A stretch of 5,916 nucleotides of DNA from Bacteroidales bacterium (GTDB lineage: Bacteria > Bacteroidota > Bacteroidia > Bacteroidales > VadinHA17). Where the stretch lies: NCBI GenBank assembly GCA_003157055.1, contig PMIG01000127.1, positions 4,309 to 10,224 of the forward strand. Reading direction: 5' to 3'. The translations under genes were made by a program, and so were the position numbers. Of the stretch, positions 1-4,827 are shown piece after piece; the first letter of the stretch is position 1, and every line of letters begins with the position of its first letter. Below the pieces are notes generated by a model that ran no database searches, was not told where the DNA came from, and was given only the letters and a program-made list of their open reading frames with translations.

Positions 1-10
1 TGGTATGCAT

Positions 11-18
11 TATTTTTG
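11..18 (+). promoter_or_regulatory. Putative -7 promoter element of the XRE/S24 regulator gene
   Basis: TATTTTTG is an exact match to the Bacteroidota primary sigma factor -7 consensus TAnnTTTG. It would place transcription initiation at roughly bases 22-27, giving a leader of about 40 bases before the ATG at 66. The matching -33 element would lie off the left edge of the window, so it cannot be checked. The box overlaps the first palindrome by two bases. In such AT-rich sequence a chance match is possible. Confidence 0.45.
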
Positions 19-33
19 ATTAGAAATTAATCA
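17..33. promoter_or_regulatory. Operator-like palindrome O1 upstream of the XRE/S24 regulator
   Basis: TGATTA-N5-TAATCA is a perfect 6-bp inverted repeat with spacer GAAAT. The same half-sites and the same spacer length recur at 40-56. It lies over the predicted transcription start, where a bound dimer would block initiation. XRE/S24 repressors generally bind short palindromes as dimers and often regulate themselves, so the product of the gene starting at 66 is the natural candidate ligand. Binding is inferred; the palindrome and its duplication are seen directly. Confidence 0.65.
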
Positions 34-39
34 TTATTA

Positions 40-56
40 TGATTACAATATAATCA
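40..56. promoter_or_regulatory. Operator-like palindrome O2 upstream of the XRE/S24 regulator
   Basis: This is a second exact TGATTA-N5-TAATCA palindrome, with a different spacer (CAATA). It is separated from O1 by six bases and ends nine bases before the ATG. The four half-sites begin at 17, 28, 40 and 51, steps of 11, 12 and 11 bases, so all lie on nearly the same face of the helix. That layout suits two adjacent dimers binding cooperatively. Conservation of the arms with divergence of the spacer argues against a simple recent tandem duplication without function. Confidence 0.65.
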
Positions 57-65
57 ATTTCCAAT

Positions 66-893
66 ATGTACTTCGCTTCCAACATAAAATTTTTAAGAAA
101 AAGAAGGGGCAGGACACAGGATGATGTTGCTGTAGCCCTTAATCTCAAACGTTCAACCCTGAGCGGTTATGAGAACGGTGTGGCCCAGCCCGGGATTGAT
201 ATCCTGGTCTCATTTTCGCGATACTTCAACCTGTCGATCGATACAATGTTGAAGATCAATATTCCTGAACTCTCGGAGAGCCAGCTTGGCGAACTCGAAA
301 GAGGATATGATGCTTATATCAAGGGGAGCAACCTCAGGGTACTCGCAACAACTGTCAACTCCGACAACCTCGAAAACATAGAGCTTGTTCCGGAAAAGGC
401 AAAGGCAGGCTATGCTACCGGATATGCTGACCCTGAATTCATCGGCGAACTGCCCAGGTTCAGGCTCCCGTTCCTGTCGGAAAAAAGAAAGTATAGGACC
501 TTCCAGCTTAAAGGCGACTCTATGCTTCCGATCCCTGAGGGATCTTGGGTCACTGGCGAGTTTGTCCAGGATTGGCATGAGATAATAAGCGGGAAAGCCT
601 ATGTGATCTTCACTATAAATGACGGAATTGTCTTCAAGGTGGTTGAGAATAACCTTTCAAACGACGGCAAGCTGATCCTCTATTCACTGAATCCCGTTTA
701 TGAGCCATATGAAGTTCATATCAGCGAGGTAAAGGAAATTTGGAAATTCGTGCACTTCATCAGCAGCGAGCTTCCCGACCCGGTTCTGCCTGAAAAACAG
801 CTTATCCAGGCAGTTGCAGCAATGAAGAACGATCTCGAAAGAATCAAGGCAAAGATAGGCAGCGATATTTCCGATATCAGGGAGAGTAACTGA
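66..893 (+). CDS. XRE-family transcriptional regulator with C-terminal S24/LexA-like domain
   Basis: This 275-residue protein is probably a dimeric DNA-binding repressor of the lambda CI / LexA-like type. Residues about 5-62 form an XRE helix-turn-helix (TQDDVAVALNLKRSTLSGYENG, with the recognition helix near 28-38). Residues about 108-230 resemble the S24 peptidase fold: an Ala114-Gly115 pair in the position of the LexA cleavage site, Ser152 in GDSMLP and Lys191 in VFKVVE. Spacings of 37 (Gly to Ser) and 39 (Ser to Lys) are close to LexA. A final helix, about 243-266, has heptad hydrophobics L246, V250, M253, L257, I260 and I264, suggesting a short coiled coil. The ATG at 66 gives a complete HTH; no Shine-Dalgarno is present. 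Two matching palindromes just upstream suggest autoregulation. Its stop abuts the stop of the opposing gene with no spacer. Whether it self-cleaves on RecA activation or senses another signal cannot be read from sequence; its target genes are unknown. Confidence 0.9.
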   Translation: MYFASNIKFLRKRRGRTQDDVAVALNLKRSTLSGYENGVAQPGIDILVSFSRYFNLSIDTMLKINIPELSESQLGELERGYDAYIKGSNLRVLATTVNSDNLENIELVPEKAKAGYATGYADPEFIGELPRFRLPFLSEKRKYRTFQLKGDSMLPIPEGSWVTGEFVQDWHEIISGKAYVIFTINDGIVFKVVENNLSNDGKLILYSLNPVYEPYEVHISEVKEIWKFVHFISSELPDPVLPEKQLIQAVAAMKNDLERIKAKIGSDISDIRESN

Positions 894-1433
894 TCAGTTG
901 AAAAGAGTGTTAATGACCCACTTCCCATTACTGAAGCTAAAGGGAAGACGCTCCATTTTATTAAAATCATTCAGCTTCATCAATACATGAGGCAACTTTA
1001 GCAATTTATTGATATCTTTAGTATTATTTGCTTCTTCCGACCTCATGATTATAAAGATTCCAGGGTCAAGAAAATATCTGAGACCGGGTGACTCGCATAC
1101 AATCGGTGTATCATCTGGCATGAACTTAAGTATTTCTGTGAATGCAGTCAGGAGATCGTTATCGGTTACTTTTGCAAAAAAGACTTTCTGTGCTCCGGCT
1201 CTAAGCATCCGTGAAGTATCTTTTGCCGATTGCGGATCTAATTCTTCATATATGGAGTAACCTTTGTTCTCGGAAAGCAGAAGAAGTCCAGGTGTAATAT
1301 CATGAAAGTGTGGAGTGATCTTTACTGCTGAAATTCCAGATTGCCGGAATTGCTCAATAACCCTGCAGGCAAGTGTCGTCTTTCCCGATTTATTCCCGGT
1401 TCCGGCTATAAGCAATAGGTTAGGAATAACCAT
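894..1433 (-). CDS. MobB-like P-loop NTPase, function uncertain
   Basis: This 179-residue cytoplasmic protein starts with a beta-strand (PNLLLIA) leading into a P-loop, GTGNKSGKTT at residues 11-20 (Lys18, Thr19). It continues with an amphipathic helix and VKITPHFHD at 37-45, then AKDTSRMLRAGAQ at 70-82. These align by eye with the MobB pattern of P-loop, IKH-type strand and KDS-x-RxAGA motif; MobB is the nucleotide-binding accessory of molybdopterin guanine dinucleotide synthesis. The P-loop is G-x5-GKT, one residue longer than the usual G-x4-GKT and closer to the dethiobiotin synthetase form. The MobB VEGFK strand is replaced by VCESPGL (112-118). No molybdenum cofactor gene is nearby, so a true MobB role is doubtful; an orphan nucleotide-dependent enzyme of the wider SIMIBI class is equally possible. 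The CTCTGTG repeat lies directly upstream. The gene is 145 bases downstream of the YtfJ-like gene on the same strand, so co-transcription is possible. Confidence 0.7.
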   Translation of the reverse strand: MVIPNLLLIAGTGNKSGKTTLACRVIEQFRQSGISAVKITPHFHDITPGLLLLSENKGYSIYEELDPQSAKDTSRMLRAGAQKVFFAKVTDNDLLTAFTEILKFMPDDTPIVCESPGLRYFLDPGIFIIMRSEEANNTKDINKLLKLPHVLMKLNDFNKMERLPFSFSNGKWVINTLFN

Positions 1434-1450
1434 ATTATCTAAAATAAAAA

Positions 1451-1551
1451 CTCTGTGGTTCTCTGTGAATTATCTGTGTAACTCTGTATAAGTTCTTTAA
1501 ATTATATTTATTACACAGAGTGCCACGGAGTTGACACGGAGAGACACAGAG
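1451..1551. repeat. Large imperfect inverted repeat of phased CTCTGTG/CACAGAG units
   Basis: The left arm (1451-1489) has four CTCTGTGT-like octamers starting at 1451, 1461, 1472 and 1482. The right arm (1513-1551) has four ACACAGAG/CCACGGAG octamers starting at 1513, 1523, 1534 and 1544. Steps are 10, 11 and 10 bases in both arms, and the arms are exactly symmetric about base 1501, with a 23-base AT-rich loop (1490-1512). By my hand alignment 27 of 39 arm positions are complementary; most mismatches fall in the 2-3-base linkers or are CTCTGTG/CTCCGTG exchanges. It fills most of the gap between two minus-strand genes. It could form a long RNA hairpin, bind an oligomeric protein on one helical face, or be a dispersed genomic repeat. 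I recall similar CTCTGTG strings from environmental bacterial genomes but know no established function. Confidence 0.85.
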
Positions 1552-1578
1552 TCAAGCTTTGCTAAGAAAATATTATAA

Positions 1579-2118
1579 TTATTCTTTAGTAAGATCTATA
1601 ATAAGCTGAACGAGCTTTGCATTATCCGATTCAGGTATCTTTCCCTTGTATAAAGCTCTGACAATCCTTTTTTTATCTACAATGACCACACTATAGCTGT
1701 CCTTCGGCATTCCCCACAGCTTCTGAAGTGTTGCATCATAATCAAACAGGATGGTGGTATTATATTTTTTTGCCTTGTTGCCTGCAATCATCCTTATCAG
1801 ACCATTGGGTTTCCAGGTCGATTTGCAGTCGACGATGCCAAAGCCCTTGAATAAATCTTTATTGATAGTCTTGTCAACATCAGTTGCTTTATTCACTGCA
1901 TCATTGAAAGGATCGTTCAGATCAGATTCATCGGGATCGACATAGTTAATCTGGAGAACTTTTCCCGGCCAGGAATTCATTGTAAAAGGCTTCTTATCAG
2001 CATCAGTAAATGTCCAGTCTGGTGCTTTCATGCCTACTTCAAGCTTTACACTGGTCTGCCCGTGAGCCGACATCATTATCAGGACGGTGAATAGAAATGT
2101 GAAGATCGTTTTTTTCAT
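1579..2118 (-). CDS. Exported YtfJ-like protein with thioredoxin-like fold
   Basis: This is a 179-residue protein with a clear Sec signal peptide: MKK, a hydrophobic stretch (IFTFLFTVLIMM) and SAHGQ, with cleavage probable before Gln21 or just after it. The mature part begins with KLEVGMKAPDWTFTDADKKP (25-44), the usual opening of peroxiredoxin/TlpA-type folds, then GKVLQINYVDPD (52-63). The end has TTILFDYDATLQKLWGMPKDSYSVVIVDKKRIVRALYKGKIPE (121-163), which matches the YtfJ layout of D-x-x-G/A-x-x-x-x-W, then S-x-V-V-x-V-D-K, then a basic strand and closing helix. No CxxC is present; the only cysteine is C98, so disulfide oxidoreductase activity is unlikely. The YtfJ family itself has no firm function. 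The likely location is the periplasm. The ATG at 2118 gives the intact signal peptide and lies about 18 bases after a putative promoter start. Confidence 0.8.
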   Translation of the reverse strand: MKKTIFTFLFTVLIMMSAHGQTSVKLEVGMKAPDWTFTDADKKPFTMNSWPGKVLQINYVDPDESDLNDPFNDAVNKATDVDKTINKDLFKGFGIVDCKSTWKPNGLIRMIAGNKAKKYNTTILFDYDATLQKLWGMPKDSYSVVIVDKKRIVRALYKGKIPESDNAKLVQLIIDLTKE

Positions 2119-2142
2119 ATAATTGCTTTTATGATTAGAAAC

Positions 2143-2150
2143 GAAATATA
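2143..2150 (-). promoter_or_regulatory. Putative -7 element for the YtfJ-like gene
   Basis: On the minus strand this reads TATATTTC, one mismatch from TAnnTTTG. It would start transcription near 2134-2139, leaving a leader of about 16-20 bases before the ATG at 2118. I found no convincing -33 element, so this is a positional suggestion only. Confidence 0.3.
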
Positions 2151-2210
2151 GGAATTATTTATTATAAACCGATTTTAATCTGTTTATTACGAAATTTCCG
2201 CTAACAATAT

Positions 2211-2218
2211 TACTTTTG
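2211..2218 (+). promoter_or_regulatory. Putative -7 promoter element of typA
   Basis: TACTTTTG matches the Bacteroidota -7 consensus TAnnTTTG exactly. The predicted transcription start is near 2222-2227, which gives a leader of about 10 bases to the ATG at 2236. No clear TTTG -33 box is seen at the expected distance; the nearest is TTTA at 2183-2186, slightly too far. The position also argues against the in-frame TTG at 2224 as the start codon. Confidence 0.5.
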
Positions 2219-2235
2219 CAGTCTTGAATTTTTCT

Positions 2236-4017
2236 ATGCAGTCAATACGAAATATAGCAATAATTGCTCATGTCGATCACGGCAAAACAACACTGGTAGA
2301 TCGGATTATTCAGGAATGCAAGGTGATGGACCAAAGGAAGGATGCCGGTGAGCTGATACTCGACAGCAATGATCTGGAGAGAGAGAGGGGAATAACAATC
2401 ATTTCAAAGAACGTTTCAGTAAATTATAAAGGCGTTAAGATCAATATAATTGATACTCCAGGGCACGCAGATTTCGGAGGCGAAGTGGAACGCGTCCTGA
2501 AAATGGCCGACGGTGTCCTTCTCCTCGTCGATGCTTTTGAGGGTCCTATGCCTCAAACCAGGTTTGTTCTGGGAAAGGCTATAAACCTTGGTCTAAAGCC
2601 GATCGTAGTTGTAAACAAAGTTGACAAGGAGAATTGCCGGCCGGATGATGTTCAGCAAGATATATTCGACCTTATGTTCAACCTTGACGCTTCTGAGGAT
2701 CAGCTTAACTTTGAGACAGTTTTTGGCTCGTCAAAGTTTGGCTGGATGGGCAAAGACTGGAAGAATCCCACGAAAGATATTACTTATCTTCTCGACACAA
2801 TACTGGAACAGATACCTGAACCTCCATACATAGAAGGAACTGCACAGATGCAGATCGCATCCCTTGATTATTCAAGCTATGTTGGAAGAATAGCTATCGG
2901 CCGTGTTTTCAGAGGAATAATTCAGACCGGCGTCGATTATACGCTATGCAAAAAGGACGGAAAAGTAAAAAAAGAAAGAGTAAAGGAGCTTTATATATTT
3001 GAAGGACTCGGAAGAGTTAAAAGAGATAGCGTCCGTTGCGGTGATCTATGTGCAATAGTCGGTCTCGAGGATTTTGAAATAGGCGATACGCTTGCCGACC
3101 TGCTGGCTCCTGAAGCACTTCAGAGAATTGAGGTAGACGAGCCTACCATGAGCATGGTTTTTACAATCAATAATTCACCGCTTTTTGGTAAGGAAGGCAA
3201 ATTTGTAACATCGAGACATCTGAGAACCAGGTTATTCATGGAAACTGAGAAAAACCTGGCCCTGAAAGTGGAAGCCACAAATTCTGAAGATACTTTCAAT
3301 GTCTTTGGACGCGGCATTCTTCATCTTTCGATTCTCATAGAAACGATGAGACGTGAAGGATATGAATTCCAGATCGGAAAGCCAAAAGTGATAATAAAAG
3401 AGATAAATGGAGTTAAATCAGAGCCTTATGAGACTTTGACAGTTGATGTCCCGGCCGAGCAGTCAGGAAGGGCTATTGAGCTGGTTACACAAAGAAAAGG
3501 TGAAATGACTATCATTGAACCTAAAGGCGATCTAATCCATCTGGAATTTGATATTCCATCAAGAGGAATAATCGGTTTGAGGAATAATATGCTAACTGCT
3601 ACATCAGGTGAGGCCGTAATGTATCACAGGTTCAGGGCATATGATAAATATAAAGGTGATGATCTGTTGCCCAAGCCAAATGGTTCACTGGTCTCGCTTG
3701 AACAGGGGATGGCGACAGGATACGCAATTGACAGGCTCCAGGACAGGGGCAGGTTCTATATTGATCCCGGAGAACAGGTTTACAAGGGTCAGGTTGTAGG
3801 AGAGTACTCGCGCCCCAATGATGTGGAAGTTAATGTTGTAAAAGGCAAGAAACTTACTAATATGAGGGCTTCTGGTTCAGATGATAGCCTGAAGATCGCT
3901 CCGAAACTGAAGTTCTCGCTCGAAGAACTAATGGAACAAATTAAGGATGATGAATACCTGGAGGTTACTCCGTTGAACCTTCGTGTAAGAAAGATTCCCG
4001 GGAAAAGAAATGTTTAA
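2236..4017 (+). CDS. typA: Ribosome-associated translational GTPase BipA/TypA
   Basis: This is a complete 593-residue protein, close to the usual length of about 600. Numbered from the ATG at 2236, the GTPase motifs are all present: P-loop AHVDHGKTT (11-19), switch I RGITI (51-55), switch II DTPGH (73-77), NKVD (127-130) and a G5 loop around GSSKFG (164-169). A beta-barrel domain II (about 205-300), EF-G-like domains III and V (about 305-480) and the BipA-specific C-terminal domain follow, ending in [16 protein letters not shown]. The family binds the 70S ribosome in the EF-G site and acts in stress and cold adaptation and in large-subunit assembly. An in-frame TTG at 2224 would add four residues, but family members begin [12 protein letters not shown] and the promoter box lies too close, so the ATG is preferred. 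It is divergent from the YtfJ-like gene and converges on the DUF2461 gene with a 4-bp overlap. Confidence 0.97.
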   Translation: MQSIRNIAIIAHVDHGKTTLVDRIIQECKVMDQRKDAGELILDSNDLERERGITIISKNVSVNYKGVKINIIDTPGHADFGGEVERVLKMADGVLLLVDAFEGPMPQTRFVLGKAINLGLKPIVVVNKVDKENCRPDDVQQDIFDLMFNLDASEDQLNFETVFGSSKFGWMGKDWKNPTKDITYLLDTILEQIPEPPYIEGTAQMQIASLDYSSYVGRIAIGRVFRGIIQTGVDYTLCKKDGKVKKERVKELYIFEGLGRVKRDSVRCGDLCAIVGLEDFEIGDTLADLLAPEALQRIEVDEPTMSMVFTINNSPLFGKEGKFVTSRHLRTRLFMETEKNLALKVEATNSEDTFNVFGRGILHLSILIETMRREGYEFQIGKPKVIIKEINGVKSEPYETLTVDVPAEQSGRAIELVTQRKGEMTIIEPKGDLIHLEFDIPSRGIIGLRNNMLTATSGEAVMYHRFRAYDKYKGDDLLPKPNGSLVSLEQGMATGYAIDRLQDRGRFYIDPGEQVYKGQVVGEYSRPNDVEVNVVKGKKLTNMRASGSDDSLKIAPKLKFSLEELMEQIKDDEYLEVTPLNLRVRKIPGKRNV

Positions 4018-4676
4018 TAATCGTTTAAAAACTCGATCATCGGTTTCATCGTCCGGCATCTACTGATAATCAGGTTGAGATAATCTTTTGACAGAGCTGT
4101 CTCATCCGGGAATATAGAGGTGGCAAGAAAGCTTTTATATTTGAGTAGTTCTATAAACTTATGATCCTTTGGATAGCCTTTCGGAGCAGTTTTAAGCTTT
4201 TCTCCCTCGATTTCTCCGAAATATTTTATAAAATCCTTATTGCCGGCAATTTTCAGTAACTCGTCGCCCTGTTCATCAATCTTTGCTCTTATTTCCGATA
4301 GCCATGAAGTCGGTGGTATGTATGCACCTCCTGAAAGCATGCATTTACCGGGCTCGACATGAATATAATAGCCGGCATATGCATGCATATTCTTATTTCC
4401 GCCTCTAAGAATAAATGCTCCAAAATGTGTTTTATATGGCGATTTATCATTTGAGAATCGGATATCACGGTTTATCCTGTAAATACAGCTCTTAGCCTCT
4501 AATCCCTTGAGAATGGGATCGAAGGATGTAATTTCGTTAATTACTTCCTGAATAAAATCAATAAAATTACACTTGGCTTCGTCATATCTTCCCCTGTTGG
4601 CAAGGAACCATTCCCTCTCATTATGCTTTTTTAGGTCAGAGAGGAACTGCATTGTTGATTTCTCTATTTTTACCAT
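4014..4676 (-). CDS. DUF2461 family protein
   Basis: This 220-residue protein of unknown function matches the DUF2461 (TIGR02453-type) pattern along its whole length. The hallmarks are FLSDLKKHNEREWFLANRGRY (11-31), IYRINRDIRFSNDKSPYKTHFGAF (65-88), YYIHVEPGKCMLSGGAY (103-119), a K-x-x-PKGYPKDH region (162-172) and the LLKYKSFLA stretch (177-185). The conserved R/D/K residues of the IYRI-RD-RFS-DKSPYK segment suggest an active or binding site, but no reaction has been established that I know of. There is no signal peptide, so it is probably cytoplasmic. The first ATG at 4676 is used; Met9 is a less likely alternative. Its stop codon overlaps that of typA (shared TTAA), so no terminator can fit between them. 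Confidence 0.9.
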   Translation of the reverse strand: MVKIEKSTMQFLSDLKKHNEREWFLANRGRYDEAKCNFIDFIQEVINEITSFDPILKGLEAKSCIYRINRDIRFSNDKSPYKTHFGAFILRGGNKNMHAYAGYYIHVEPGKCMLSGGAYIPPTSWLSEIRAKIDEQGDELLKIAGNKDFIKYFGEIEGEKLKTAPKGYPKDHKFIELLKYKSFLATSIFPDETALSKDYLNLIISRCRTMKPMIEFLNDY

Positions 4677-4693
4677 TATATAAAGGTTAAATT

Positions 4694-4701
4694 CAATGAT
4701 A
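4694..4701 (-). promoter_or_regulatory. Weak candidate -7 element for the DUF2461 gene
   Basis: The minus strand reads TATCATTG, one base from TAnnTTTG, 17 bases before the ATG at 4676. No -33 element is evident. It is listed because the 151-bp divergent region must contain a leftward promoter and this is the best match I found. Confidence 0.25.
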
Positions 4702-4759
4702 CAAGTTTAATAAAGTTTCCTGGAATTATTTGCATTGAAAATATCTCTGATGCAATTGT

Positions 4760-4792
4760 ATTGAATTTTATACTTGTTTTTAGTTATCTTTG
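4760..4792 (+). promoter_or_regulatory. Putative promoter of the serine hydrolase gene
   Basis: ATTG at 4760-4763, 21 bases of spacer and an exact TAnnTTTG box (TATCTTTG, 4785-4792) form the most complete Bacteroidota-type promoter in the window. The predicted start is near 4796-4801. That leaves a leader of about 30 bases to the ATG at 4828 and effectively rules out the in-frame ATG at 4795, which would sit at the transcription start itself. Confidence 0.6.
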
Positions 4793-4827
4793 AAATGAAT
4801 AGGGATAACTACTTAAAATTATTCATA

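Noticed and set aside
210..578. A 122-codon open frame on the minus strand inside the regulator gene
   Set aside because: It is fully antisense to a well-supported gene, its product shows no recognisable domain, and there is no promoter or independent support.
1451..1551. The CTCTGTG array as a CRISPR array
   Set aside because: Units are 8 bases with 2-3-base linkers and inverted in two arms; there are no spacers of 25-40 bases and no cas gene nearby.
1451..1551. The inverted repeat as a standard intrinsic terminator
   Set aside because: The arms are long and imperfect with a 23-base loop and no compact GC-rich stem closing onto a U-run; a terminator role remains possible but is not supported by the classic pattern.
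2131..2137. ATGATTA resembling one half-site of the upstream operator in the divergent ytfJ-like/typA region
   Set aside because: Only one arm is present and no TAATCA partner follows at five bases, so it is expected by chance in AT-rich sequence.
4313..4390. Several GTATGCA / GCATGCAT strings in the DUF2461 gene
   Set aside because: They fall within conserved codons of the protein (Met-His-Ala-Tyr and neighbours), have irregular spacing and need no separate explanation.
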